From NCBI RefSeq assembly GCF_900105515.1, contig NZ_FNSY01000001.1, positions 3,782,001 through 3,846,000 on the forward strand: a stretch of 64,000 bases of DNA, given 5' to 3'. Shown in pieces: positions 33,318-42,368 of this stretch (the first letter of the stretch is position 1; every line of letters starts with the position of its first letter). Position numbers and translations under genes: made by a program. This stretch comes from Streptomyces sp. 2131.1. Its GTDB lineage: Bacteria; Actinomycetota; Actinomycetes; Streptomycetales; Streptomycetaceae. The notes under the pieces are model-generated. The model searched no databases. It saw only the letters and a program-made list of their open reading frames with translations, and had not been told where the DNA came from.

Positions 33318-35273
33318 TCAGTCCTCGGAGGAGGCGGTGGGCAGCTGGCTCTGGATCAGGTCCATGACCGAGGAGTCGGTCAGGGTCGTGACATCGCCCA
33401 GGGCCCTGTTCTCCGCCACGTCGCGCAGCAGGCGGCGCATGATCTTGCCGGAACGGGTCTTCGGCAGCTCGGCCACCGGCATGATGCGCTTCGGCTTGGC
33501 GATCGGTCCGAGGGTCGCGCCGACGTGGTTGCGCAGCTGGGCCACGAGCTCGTCGGAGGCGGTGGCCGTGCCCCGCAGGATGACGAAGGCGACGATGGCC
33601 TGGCCGGTCGTCTCGTCGGCGGCGCCGACCACGGCGGCCTCGGCGACCGAGGGGTGCGAGACGAGCGCCGACTCGACCTCGGTGGTCGAGATGTTGTGCC
33701 CGGACACCAGCATCACGTCGTCGACCCGGCCCAGCAGCCAGATGTCGCCGTCCTCGTCCTTCTTGGCGCCGTCGCCGGCGAAGTACTTGCCCTCGAAGCG
33801 CGACCAGTAGGTGTCGAGGAACCGCTGGTCGTCGCGCCAGATGGTGCGGAGCATCGACGGCCACGGCTCGGTGAGGACCAGGTAGCCGCCTCCGCCGTTC
33901 GCGACCTCGTTGGCCTCGTCGTCGACGACGGTGGCCGAGATGCCCGGCAGGGCACGCTGGGCGCTTCCCGGCTTGGTCTCCGTGACGCCCGGCAGCGGCG
34001 AGATCATCATCGTGCCGGTTTCGGTCTGCCACCAGGTGTCCACGATCGGGCACTTGTCGGCACCGATGTGCTTGCGGTACCAGACCCACGCCTCGGGGTT
34101 GATCGGCTCACCGACGGAGCCGAGGACGCGCAGGGACGACAGGTCGAACTTGGCGGGGATGTCGTCCCCCCACTTCATGAACGTACGGATCGCGGTCGGC
34201 GCGGTGTAGAGGATCGTGACCCCGTACTTCTGGACGATCTCCCAGAAGCGCCCCTGGTGCGGGGTGTCGGGGGTGCCCTCGTACATCACCTGCGTGGCGC
34301 CGTTGGCCAGCGGTCCGTAGACGATGTACGAGTGCCCGGTGACCCAGCCGACGTCGGCGGTGCACCAGTAGACATCGGTCTCGGGCTTGAGGTCGAAGAC
34401 CGCCTGGTGGGTGTAGGCCGCCTGCGTGAGGTAGCCGCCGGAGGTGTGCAGGATGCCCTTGGGCTTCCCGGTCGTGCCCGACGTGTACAGGATGAACAGT
34501 GGCTGCTCGGCCTCGAACGCCTCGGGTGTGTGCTCCGCGGACTGGCGGCCGGTGATCTCGTGCCACCAGACGTCGCGGCCCTCGGTCCACGCGGTGTCCT
34601 GGCCCGTACGCCGGACCACGAGGACGTGCTCCACGCCGTCGATACGGGAGACGGCGTCGTCGACCGCGGGCTTGAGCGCGGACGGCTTGCCGCGACGGTA
34701 GCCGCCGTCGGCGGTGATGACGACCTTCGCGTCCGCGTCCTCGATGCGGGCGGCGATGGCGTCGGCGGAGAACCCGCCGAAGACCACCGAGTGCGCCGCA
34801 CCGATGCGGGCACAGGCCAGCATCGCTACGGCTGCCTCGGGGATCATCGGGAGGTAGACGGCAACCCGGTCGCCCTTGCCGACACCGAGCTCGGTGAGGG
34901 CGTTGGCGGCGCGGGAGACCTCGTCCTTCAGCTCCGCGTAGGTGATGGCGCGGCTGTCGCCGGGCTCGCCCTCGAAGTGGATGGCGACCCGGTCGCCGTT
35001 GCCCGCCTCGACGTGACGGTCCACGCAGTTGTAGGCGACGTTGAGCTTGCCGTCCGCGAACCACTTCGCGAAGGGCGGGTTGCTCCAGTCGAGGGTCTCG
35101 GTGGGCTCGGTGGCCCAGGTCAGGCGGCGGGCCTGCTCGGCCCAGAAGCCCAGCCGGTCCGCTTCGGCCTGCTCGTACGCCTCAGCGGTGACGTTGGCGT
35201 TGGCGGCCAGCTCGGCAGGCGGAGCGAACTTCCGCTCTTCCCGAAGCAGGTTGGCCAGGCTCTCGTTGCTCAC
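33318..35273 (-). CDS. acsA: Acetyl-CoA synthetase (AMP-forming)
   Basis: 651 residues. Activates acetate with ATP and CoA. ANL-superfamily motifs are A3 (PLFILYTSGTTGKPKGILHTSGG), VYWCTADVGWVTGHSYIVYGPL, the A5 region (TIVDTWWQTETG-like CPIVDTWWQTETGTMMISPLPG), the A8 hinge (DVMLVSGHNISTTEVESAL) and A10 TRSGKIMRRLLR, whose Lys is the reversible acetylation site in this family. The GTG at 35273 (VSNESLANLL) with GGGAGAAG just upstream is chosen over the longer ATG at 35315. Terminated by a strong hairpin. The 273 bp to the next gene hold a widely spaced inverted repeat but no supported gene. Confidence 0.96.
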   Translation of the reverse strand: MSNESLANLLREERKFAPPAELAANANVTAEAYEQAEADRLGFWAEQARRLTWATEPTETLDWSNPPFAKWFADGKLNVAYNCVDRHVEAGNGDRVAIHFEGEPGDSRAITYAELKDEVSRAANALTELGVGKGDRVAVYLPMIPEAAVAMLACARIGAAHSVVFGGFSADAIAARIEDADAKVVITADGGYRRGKPSALKPAVDDAVSRIDGVEHVLVVRRTGQDTAWTEGRDVWWHEITGRQSAEHTPEAFEAEQPLFILYTSGTTGKPKGILHTSGGYLTQAAYTHQAVFDLKPETDVYWCTADVGWVTGHSYIVYGPLANGATQVMYEGTPDTPHQGRFWEIVQKYGVTILYTAPTAIRTFMKWGDDIPAKFDLSSLRVLGSVGEPINPEAWVWYRKHIGADKCPIVDTWWQTETGTMMISPLPGVTETKPGSAQRALPGISATVVDDEANEVANGGGGYLVLTEPWPSMLRTIWRDDQRFLDTYWSRFEGKYFAGDGAKKDEDGDIWLLGRVDDVMLVSGHNISTTEVESALVSHPSVAEAAVVGAADETTGQAIVAFVILRGTATASDELVAQLRNHVGATLGPIAKPKRIMPVAELPKTRSGKIMRRLLRDVAENRALGDVTTLTDSSVMDLIQSQLPTASSED

Positions 35274-35546
35274 GACTTCTCCCAGTCCCAGGGTGTCCGT
35301 TGTGTCCCGGGGCATAGCTCATCAGTCCCGAGGCCGGGTGACAAGTGTCTGCCAGGAATTGGTTTAGACCTGTGTCTCGTGTATAGAGGCATGATCCCGC
35401 TTCCGCGCCGGGGTGGCGCGGTGGAGTGCGGCGCCGGTGCGGCGGCTCGGCCTGTGCTGCCTCGCCGCCGCGCTGGGCGGTACGTGTGTTGCGGGAAGGC
35501 ACGGAAGCGGGATCACCAGGTCTCACGGATGCGGGGCCCTGGAGGT

Positions 35547-38375
35547 TCAGGCACCGGTACGCGCCGGTTCGGCCGGGTGGACGGGTGCGATCGGGTCGAA
35601 CACATCAGCCGGTCGGCTTCCGGCTCCCCCCTCCTCGGTCAGCAGATACGACTGGGCCTCCGCCACGTGGAAGTACATGCCGTGGAGCCGCAAGGTGCCG
35701 TCGGCGATGCGGCGCGCCACCGAGGGGTGAGCCCGCAGGTGGTCGAGCTGCTGGACCACATTGGTCAGGCACAGCCGCTCCACCACGTCGGCGGGAGGCC
35801 GGCCGGAGAACCGGACCCGGCAGGCGTCGGCCGAGGTCGCCCGCCCCAGGCTGGGGAGCCCGTGCCGGAGCCAGCGCCACAGCGATGTGTCCGGGGAGTC
35901 CGGTGCGCCTTCGAGCAGCGCGTTCATCGCGCCGCAGTCCGAGTGCCCGCAGACGGTGATGGACTCGACGCCGAGCACGTCGACCGCGTACTCGATCGCG
36001 GCCCCCACCGAGTGATCCCCCTCCTCGGCATCCGGGAGCGGCACCAGGTTGCCGATGTTGCGTACGGTGAACAGGTCGCCCGGACCGCTGGCCGTGATCA
36101 TGCTCGTCACCAGGCGGGAGTCCGCGCAGGTGATGAAGAGCTGGGAGGGGCGCTGGCCCTCTCTGGCGAGCCGCGCCAGCTCGCCGCGGACCAAGGGCGC
36201 CGTGTCGCGCTGGAACGAGCTGAGGCCTCTGACCAGCCGGTGATCGCCGACCGCGCGCGGGGGCCCGTCGGCGGGCGCGGGGTCCTGAAGGGACGCGGCA
36301 TGTGAGACTGCCTGTGGGGTGGGCGCCGCGTGGGGCGCGGGGGCTGGTGGTGCGGTGGTCGCGGTCTGCGGGAGGGTTGAGGGCGCCGGGAGTGGCGATG
36401 TCGGGCCCGGGGACAGCGTGCTGTGGGTGTGTGGCGGGGGGAGGGCGGGTGCTTTGCCGTCCGTCTCCTGGACCGTGGGCGGGGCGGTCCCTGTCGAGGT
36501 GTCGGCGGTGATGAACGGGGTCGGCCGGTCGGCGGCGGGCTGCGGGGGAGGAGCGTGCTCGGGCTGGTCGTGGCAGTGATGGTTGCGCCAGGGAGTCCAT
36601 GGCCGGCAACAGGCATGAGCCGCAGCGGCTGGCTCTGCGATCCTGCCGCCGAAGCGGCCGGCGAAGGCGACCTGGCCGCCGTGCGCCGTATGGGCGTTGC
36701 TCCAGTCCTGAATCGTCTCGTACGCCGCGTGGTCCATGAAGAACCCGTCCAACTCGACGACCACGTCCGCGCCGTGGGGCAGCTGTCCCAGCGCGCGGCT
36801 GAGGCGTGGCACGGCCAGGAACGTCAACTGGCCGCGTACCGAGAGGTGATGCTCCCCGTTCCGTTCGGTCATGGAGATCCGCGTCCTGGCCAGGCGGTGC
36901 AGGGCGACGATTACCGCGACGGCGATTCCGATCGCCACGCCCTTGAGGACGCCGACCACCAGGACACCTGCGATCGTCGCGCCGTACACCAGGAACTCTC
37001 GGTGCTTATGCACGTTGCGGATGTGGGCGAGGCTCACCATCTTCAAACCGACCATCATCACCAGCGCGCCCAGGGCCGCCAGCGGAATGCGCTCCAGGGC
37101 CGTGACGAGCAGGGCCGAGGCGAGCAGGATCCACACGCCGTGCAGCACGGTGGAGGTGCGACTGGTCGCACCGGCTCTCACGTTCGCGGAACTGCGCACG
37201 GCGCCGCCGGAGACCGCGAGTCCGCCCAGCAGCCCCGATACCACGTTGGCGATGCCTTGTGCGCGGAGTTCACGGTCCAGGTCGGAGCGTTTGAGCGGCG
37301 GCGCCGACCGGCTGAGGTCGGCCGGCCCGGCGTGGGATGCGACTTCGGGCTCGGCTTCGGAGGCGGGCATCGCCGGGTCGGCGGGGTGGCGGGCGTTCTC
37401 GCTCAACTCCCTCGCCGAGCCGGGCGCGGGGGCTCGTAGCTTCCCGGCCCCGGCAGAGGAATCCGTGGGGTGGGAACGGTTCCGGTCGGCGACCAGCTTG
37501 TCCACGGCGACCGCGGCGAGCAGCGACTCCAGGCTGGCCACCAGCATCATCGTGAACACGGCGGTGGCCAGGCCGAGCACGGGACCGTGCGGCATTTCGG
37601 GCAGGGCGTGCGAGCGCCAGGAGGGCAGATCCACCCGGGCGATCGACGGTGCCGCCCACGCTGCCACGGCCGTGGCGAGCCCGACGGAGGCCAGGGCCGC
37701 CGGGACGCGGCGCAGAATCCGTCCGGCTCGTCCGGGCAGTCGCGGCCACAGGACGAGAACGGTCACGGTGAGCGCGCCGATCAGCGGAGCGGCGGGACTG
37801 ACACGTGCCAGTCGGTCGGGAAGATGCAGGACGTTGGAGATGGCGGAGCTCTGCGGTGAACCGCCCAGCACGATGTGCAGTTGAGCGAGCGCGATGGCCA
37901 CGCCGATGCCGGCGAGCGTGCCGTGGACGACGGCGGGGCTGACCGCGAGCGCGCTGCGCGCCGCCCGCAGGGAGCCGAGCGCGAGCTGAAGCAGGCCCGC
38001 CCCGATGGTGATGGCGCAAGTGGTGCGCCAGCCGTAGATCTGGATCGTCTCGGCTGTCACCACGGTCAGTCCGGCGGACGGGCCGGAGACCTGGAGCGGA
38101 GTCCCGCCGAGAAGCCCGGCGACGATGCCGCCGACCGCGGCGGAGATGAGGCCCGCCTCCAGAGGCGCATCCATGGCCACGGCGAGGCCCAGCGACATGG
38201 GGATGGCGAGCAGAAAGACGGGGATGGACGCCGACACGTCTGCGCCCGCGATACGGAATCGGCCGCGGCGCGGCGGCGGCGGGGGCGGGCTGTGTGGTCG
38301 CTTGACTCCCGAGGACCGGGAGGGGCGAGAACTGCGCGATGAGTGGTCGTGGCGAGTAGGTACGCAGGCAGACAT
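35547..38375 (-). CDS. SulP transporter - STAS - beta-carbonic anhydrase fusion protein
   Basis: 942 residues. A basic Ser/Pro-rich N-terminus is followed by a SulP anion permease (about 40-500, 10 or more helices; PLQVSGPSAGLTVV, SLESLLAAVAVDKL, SGLLGGLAVSGGAVRSSANVRAGA) and a STAS domain (about 510-580). A Pro/Thr/His-rich linker of about 125 residues leads to a beta-carbonic anhydrase (about 708-915) with zinc ligands Cys750, Asp752, His811 and Cys814 (CADSR, GHSDCGAM). The family is known to couple bicarbonate or sulfate transport with hydration of CO2. An insert of about 70 low-complexity residues (298-368) sits between permease helices. ATG 38375 has GGAGGAG upstream. Confidence 0.92.
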   Translation of the reverse strand: MSACVPTRHDHSSRSSRPSRSSGVKRPHSPPPPPPRRGRFRIAGADVSASIPVFLLAIPMSLGLAVAMDAPLEAGLISAAVGGIVAGLLGGTPLQVSGPSAGLTVVTAETIQIYGWRTTCAITIGAGLLQLALGSLRAARSALAVSPAVVHGTLAGIGVAIALAQLHIVLGGSPQSSAISNVLHLPDRLARVSPAAPLIGALTVTVLVLWPRLPGRAGRILRRVPAALASVGLATAVAAWAAPSIARVDLPSWRSHALPEMPHGPVLGLATAVFTMMLVASLESLLAAVAVDKLVADRNRSHPTDSSAGAGKLRAPAPGSARELSENARHPADPAMPASEAEPEVASHAGPADLSRSAPPLKRSDLDRELRAQGIANVVSGLLGGLAVSGGAVRSSANVRAGATSRTSTVLHGVWILLASALLVTALERIPLAALGALVMMVGLKMVSLAHIRNVHKHREFLVYGATIAGVLVVGVLKGVAIGIAVAVIVALHRLARTRISMTERNGEHHLSVRGQLTFLAVPRLSRALGQLPHGADVVVELDGFFMDHAAYETIQDWSNAHTAHGGQVAFAGRFGGRIAEPAAAAHACCRPWTPWRNHHCHDQPEHAPPPQPAADRPTPFITADTSTGTAPPTVQETDGKAPALPPPHTHSTLSPGPTSPLPAPSTLPQTATTAPPAPAPHAAPTPQAVSHAASLQDPAPADGPPRAVGDHRLVRGLSSFQRDTAPLVRGELARLAREGQRPSQLFITCADSRLVTSMITASGPGDLFTVRNIGNLVPLPDAEEGDHSVGAAIEYAVDVLGVESITVCGHSDCGAMNALLEGAPDSPDTSLWRWLRHGLPSLGRATSADACRVRFSGRPPADVVERLCLTNVVQQLDHLRAHPSVARRIADGTLRLHGMYFHVAEAQSYLLTEEGGAGSRPADVFDPIAPVHPAEPARTGA

Positions 38376-38454
38376 TTGTCCCGTCTCCTCCTGGGCAGCG
38401 CGGTCGCGAAATTCGGTGACGCGGCCGTGGATCACGGCGTGCAGCGGCGGGATA

Positions 38455-38513
38455 TCTCAACTCTCGGTAAACAGACCGTAATGGAGAGTAAAGAACTGTG
38501 TCCAGAGTTGAGA
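38455..38513. promoter_or_regulatory. Inverted repeat in the divergent SulP/deacetylase promoter region
   Basis: TCTCAACTCT (38455-38464) and AGAGTTGAGA (38504-38513) are a perfect 10-bp inverted repeat with centres 49 bp apart. They sit in an AT-rich stretch between two divergent genes. A pair of operator half-sites or a looping site is possible; the regulator is unknown. Confidence 0.45.
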
Positions 38514-38657
38514 GCAAATGGGCCGTTCAGCCACCCATTCCGGTGAATAAGCAGCTTTTCATTCGGCCTGTCGCGCCTGCCTTTCGACCGTGCGTGCGAC
38601 CTTGGCGGCGCCGTGTCGGCACTCGGCGCAAGCTACCTGCGAGAAAGAGGTGGGCGG

Positions 38658-39965
38658 ATGATGGCCGCCACGAGAAGGATCGCTCTGGGCGTCATGGCTG
38701 TGGCGATGGTCGTGGGGGCGGCCGGCTGCTCGGGGGCGGGCTCGGGCTCGGGAGACGCCGGCCTCGGAGCCGTGAACGGCGCCGCGGGCGAGAAGAAGAA
38801 GGCCGCGGAAGCAGCGCCCAAGGCGGTGTTCAGGGCTCTCGGTGACGGGTCGACCGCCTTCACGGGAGTTCAGCCCAAGCAGCCGGTGGTGCAACGCCTG
38901 ACGGCAGGCCAGAAGCCGCCACAGTTCGTGGTGTTCTCGTGGGACGGAGCGGGGGAGGACAGCCAGAAGCTCTTCTCCCACTTCCGTGAGGTGGGCAAGA
39001 AGTACAACGCCTCGATGACGTACTTCCTCAGCGGTGTGTACCTGCTGCCGGAGGGCAAGCGGACTCAGTACGACCCGCCCAAGCACAACGTCGGCAGCTC
39101 GGACATCGGCTTCAACGACACCAAGGGCATCCGGGACACCCTCACCCAGCTCCGCAGCGCCTGGCAGGACGGCAACGAGATCGGCACCCACTTCAACGGC
39201 CACTTCTGCGGCACGGACGGCGGCGTCGGCACCTGGTCCGTCGACGAGTGGAAGAGCGAGATCAGCCAGGCGAAGTCCTTCGTCAAGAGCTGGAAGACGA
39301 ACGACCCCGTCCTCAAGGGGGAGCAGCCGCTGCCATTCGACTACGACAAGGAACTCGTCGGCGGCCGCACCCCATGCCTTGAGGGCCGGAAGAACATGGT
39401 GGAAGCGGCGCGCACCATGGGGTTCCGCTACGACTCCAGTGGCGTCAACGATCAGGTGTGGCCCGAGAAGAAGAGCGGAATCTGGGACCTCTCCATGCAG
39501 CTGGTCCCCGTCCCGGGCCGAGAGTTCGAGACGCTCTCGATGGACTACAACTTCATGTTCAACCAGTCCGGTACCACCCAAGGCGACCCGGACAAGCACG
39601 CGTACTGGGGAAACCAGATGCGTGACGGCCTGCTCAAGGCCTTCGACCGTGCATACGAGGGTAATCGCGCCCCGCTGATCATCGGCAACCACTTCGAGTC
39701 CTGGAACGGCGGCACCTACATGCGTGCCATCGAGGAGACAATCGCGACGGCCTGTACCAAGAAGGACGTCCGCTGCGTCTCGTTCAGGCAGCTGGCGGAC
39801 TGGCTGGACGCGCAGGACCCGGCGACGCTGGCGAAGCTCCGGACGCTGAAGGTCGGCCAGGAGCCCAAGGTCGGCTGGCCCGCGTTCCTCAAGGCCGGCG
39901 TGGGCCGGAACCAGGTTGCCTCGAAGACGCCTGCCGCAGCAGCGGGGAATCCGGCCGGCCGTTAG
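38658..39965 (+). CDS. Lipoprotein with polysaccharide deacetylase-like (NodB) domain
   Basis: 435 residues from ATG 38658 (a second ATG follows directly). A lipoprotein signal (RRIALGVMAVAMVVGAAGC) puts the acylated Cys near residue 25. The extracytoplasmic domain starts PPQFVVFSWDGAGEDSQKLFSHF (conserved Asp in WDG), continues NEIGTHFNGHFCG (metal-binding HxxxH) and ends with APLIIGNHFESWNGGTY. This matches carbohydrate esterase 4-like proteins, but the second DD/TxD motif is not clear, so activity is uncertain. AGAGG precedes the start. The C-terminus is Ala-rich. Confidence 0.82.
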   Translation: MMAATRRIALGVMAVAMVVGAAGCSGAGSGSGDAGLGAVNGAAGEKKKAAEAAPKAVFRALGDGSTAFTGVQPKQPVVQRLTAGQKPPQFVVFSWDGAGEDSQKLFSHFREVGKKYNASMTYFLSGVYLLPEGKRTQYDPPKHNVGSSDIGFNDTKGIRDTLTQLRSAWQDGNEIGTHFNGHFCGTDGGVGTWSVDEWKSEISQAKSFVKSWKTNDPVLKGEQPLPFDYDKELVGGRTPCLEGRKNMVEAARTMGFRYDSSGVNDQVWPEKKSGIWDLSMQLVPVPGREFETLSMDYNFMFNQSGTTQGDPDKHAYWGNQMRDGLLKAFDRAYEGNRAPLIIGNHFESWNGGTYMRAIEETIATACTKKDVRCVSFRQLADWLDAQDPATLAKLRTLKVGQEPKVGWPAFLKAGVGRNQVASKTPAAAAGNPAGR

Positions 39966-39977
39966 GAGGCCGCTCCG

Positions 39978-40005
39978 GGCGCCGGGCAGGGGCGTGCCCG
40001 GCGCC
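39978..40005. terminator. Bidirectional terminator
   Basis: GGCGCCGGGCA / TGCCCGGCGCC, perfect 11-bp stem, 6-nt loop, between the convergent lipoprotein and CooC-like genes. Confidence 0.8.
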
Positions 40006-40065
40006 GTCCGGTTCGTTCACCGAGGCAGGCGATGCCGTGACCGGCCCGCCCGAAGCCTCGGTCCG

Positions 40066-41061
40066 TCAGGCGGGCTGGCCGGCCTCGACGCGAATGAGGC
40101 GCTCGTCCAGTACGAAGGCCGGGTCGACCTGGGCGGCGAGGTCGGCCCCGGTCTTCTCGTTTCCCCAGCTCTCCGCGTTCCTCAGGTGGAAGTGGACCAT
40201 CTGACGCGTGTAACGGCCCCAGTCCCGCCGCTCGTACGAGTCCTCCGCGGCGTTCTGCAAGGCCTGCAGGGCCATCCTGTTATCGGCTTCGAGCAACTCG
40301 AAGCGCGCGGGACGGCCCTTCTCCATGGCCCGGACCCAGTCGGAGTGGCCGATGGTGACCAGCAGGTCGTCGCCAACCTCGGCGCGCAGGAACTCCAGGT
40401 CGTCCTCACCCTGCACCTTGTTCCCGACGACCTTCAGGTCCACGCCGAAGTCCCGCGCGTACTCCTTGTACTGGCGGTACACCGAGACACCCTTGCGCGT
40501 CGGCTCGGCGATCAGGAACGTCATGTCGAAGCGGGTGAACATCCCTGACGCGAAGGAGTCCGAACCGGCGGTCATGTCGACCACCACGTACTCGTCCGGG
40601 CCGTCGACGAGGTGGTTGAGGCACAGCTCGACCGCGCCGACCTTGGAGTGGTAGCACGCCACGCCGAGGTCCGACTCCGTGAACGGTCCCGTCGCCATCA
40701 ACCGGATGTCCCCGTCGTCGAGCCGCACCGTGCGGGCGCATGCGTCGTAGATCGGGTTGTCCTCGCGTACACGCAGCAGGCGCGAGCCCTCGCCCGGCGG
40801 CGTTGTCTTGATCATCGTCTCTGCCGAGGCGATACGCGGATTGCTGCCGCGCAGATACTCCTTGATCAGGGGCAGTTGCGCCCCCATCGCGGGCAGCGCT
40901 GCCGCTGTGTCCTCGTCGAGGCCGAGCGCGGCTCCGAGGTGCTGGTTGATGTCGGCGTCCACCGCGACGACGTGGGCTTCATTGGCGGCGAGGTGGCGGA
41001 TGAAGAGCGAGGACAGCGTGGTCTTGCCGCTGCCGCCCTTCCCTACGAAAGCGATCTTCAT
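40066..41061 (-). CDS. CooC/MinD-like P-loop ATPase
   Basis: 331 residues: MKIAFVGKGGSGKTTLSSLFIRHLA with deviant Walker A GKGGSGKTT, VVAVDADINQHLGAALG (switch I) and DEYVVVDMTAGSDSFASGMFTRFDMTFLIAEPTRKGVSVYRQYKEYA (Walker B and following). The AEPTRKGVSVYRQ segment is typical of CooC-type maturation ATPases that insert nickel, but no metal-binding CxC is visible. Start uncertain: ATG 41061 has AGGTG only 3 nt away, and GTG 41067 lacks a Shine-Dalgarno. It is divergent from the pseudo-Fic gene, about 100 bp apart. Confidence 0.85.
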   Translation of the reverse strand: MKIAFVGKGGSGKTTLSSLFIRHLAANEAHVVAVDADINQHLGAALGLDEDTAAALPAMGAQLPLIKEYLRGSNPRIASAETMIKTTPPGEGSRLLRVREDNPIYDACARTVRLDDGDIRLMATGPFTESDLGVACYHSKVGAVELCLNHLVDGPDEYVVVDMTAGSDSFASGMFTRFDMTFLIAEPTRKGVSVYRQYKEYARDFGVDLKVVGNKVQGEDDLEFLRAEVGDDLLVTIGHSDWVRAMEKGRPARFELLEADNRMALQALQNAAEDSYERRDWGRYTRQMVHFHLRNAESWGNEKTGADLAAQVDPAFVLDERLIRVEAGQPA

Positions 41062-41163
41062 GTTCACCTAGGGTAGTCGATCGATCGCTATGTGTTGTTC
41101 GGTTTCGTGAAGAAGGCCACTCCGTGGCGGCAGGCGGGCGGGAGGCGCGTAGCCTCGCTACTT

Positions 41164-41988
41164 ATGAGTACGACTTCCTCGGACCCGCTTGTCGCTCTGG
41201 GCGCTCTGCCGGGTGTGACCGACGCGGTGGACTCCGTACGCCAGGCCGTCGACCGGGTCTACGGGCACCGCGTGATGCGGCGCCGCAGCAATGAAGTCAC
41301 AGCGGAGGCCGCTCTGCGGGGCGCCCGCGGGTCTGCCGCGCTGTCCGGTGCCGACTGGAATCTCGAAGAGGTGCGCCGGCGCACCGACTTCAGCGGTGAC
41401 GGCGAGGCCCGTGTCGTCGGGTCCGCCCTTCGCCTGACCGCGGAGGCGGGGCAACTTCTCTCCATCTGGCGGCAGTCGCCGTTGCGGGTTCTCGCCCGGC
41501 TCCACCTGGTGGCCGCAGGCGGCGCCGCCCCCGAGGACGCTGTCGGGCGGCCCCGCCTCGCGGGCGAACCGGTGGACGAGCCGCTCATCGAGGCGCCGCT
41601 GCCGGAAGCGGACGAGGTCGCGGGCCGACTGGACGGACTTGCCCGGCTCATTCTTTCGGGTAGCGAGGCGCCCGCTCTGGTGACCGCCGCCGTCGTCCAC
41701 GGGGAACTGCTGGCGCTTCGACCCTTCGGGTCGCACAACGGACTGGTGGCGCGGACCGCGGAGCGGATCGTGCTGATCGGGAGCGGGCTGGACCCCAAGT
41801 CGATCTGCCCGGCCGAAGTCGGGCACGCCGAGCAGGGGCGGGCGGCCTATGCGGCGGCCTTCGACGGCTATCTGTCCGGTACGCCGGACGGAATGGCCGC
41901 CTGGATCACGCATTGTGGGCGCTCTGCGGAACTCGGGGCCAGGGAATCAACGGCGGTGTGCGAGGCCCTTCAGCGAGGCGCCGCGTAG
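41164..41988 (+). CDS. Fic-like protein lacking the catalytic motif (pseudo-Fic)
   Basis: 274 residues. The overall layout is Fic-like: an N-terminal RGARGSAALSGADW where active Fic proteins have an inhibitory (S/T)xxxE(G/N) helix, a helical core (PLRVLARLHLVAAGGA), then VTAAVVHGELLALRPFGSHNGLVARTAERIVLIGSGLDP where the HPFxxGNGRxxR motif would be. Here the motif reads R186-P-F-G-S-H-N-G-L-V-A-R197: the catalytic His is Arg, the P-loop Gly is His and the first Arg is Leu. Nucleotidyl transfer is therefore not expected. The inhibitory Glu is also Ser61. It may serve as a scaffold. A hairpin at 42050-42077 follows. Confidence 0.75.
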   Translation: MSTTSSDPLVALGALPGVTDAVDSVRQAVDRVYGHRVMRRRSNEVTAEAALRGARGSAALSGADWNLEEVRRRTDFSGDGEARVVGSALRLTAEAGQLLSIWRQSPLRVLARLHLVAAGGAAPEDAVGRPRLAGEPVDEPLIEAPLPEADEVAGRLDGLARLILSGSEAPALVTAAVVHGELLALRPFGSHNGLVARTAERIVLIGSGLDPKSICPAEVGHAEQGRAAYAAAFDGYLSGTPDGMAAWITHCGRSAELGARESTAVCEALQRGAA

Positions 41989-42049
41989 TAGGGCCCGACA
42001 TGCGGCGGTGTCGTCCTGGGGTGGGCGCGCCGCCCTGGTGAACATGGTT

Positions 42050-42077
42050 GCGGCGGTACCGGTATCGGTACCGCCGC
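42050..42077 (+). terminator. Hairpin downstream of the pseudo-Fic gene
   Basis: GCGGCGGTACC / GGTACCGCCGC, perfect 11-bp stem with GGTATC loop, about 60 bp past the stop. The remaining 290 bp to the next gene show no ORF I would support. Confidence 0.7.
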
Positions 42078-42368
42078 TGGCATGTCCACCCAGTTACCAA
42101 GCGTCCTCGATATGTGCCCATCAGGCCGGGGTCTTTGCCCGCTCCTGGTGCGGCTGGCCCGTAATCGACGGGTCGACGTCGCGTGGGTGCCGGGTATTCA
42201 TGCGCGGTCCGTGGGGCCTTGCTGCGTAATTCAGGTCATCCTCGCGGATGTCCTTGGTCTCGCGGGCCGTTGAATCCTTTGTACTCCAGGGGCCGGGTGA
42301 GCGGTAGGGCTGGCCGCACTTCTTTACTTTTGGGTTCAATTACGGACGAGTTGGTACAACCGCCTGGG

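Noticed and set aside
31690..34089. A 799-residue NhaA
   Set aside because: The N-terminal 330 residues are antisense/shadow of the acsA region. A GTG with a clear Shine-Dalgarno at 33096 gives the normal NhaA N-terminus.
35413..35730. Plus-strand secreted protein starting GTG 35413
   Set aside because: The signal-like start is attractive, but the frame continues antisense through the carbonic anhydrase coding region, so at most a truncated start remains.
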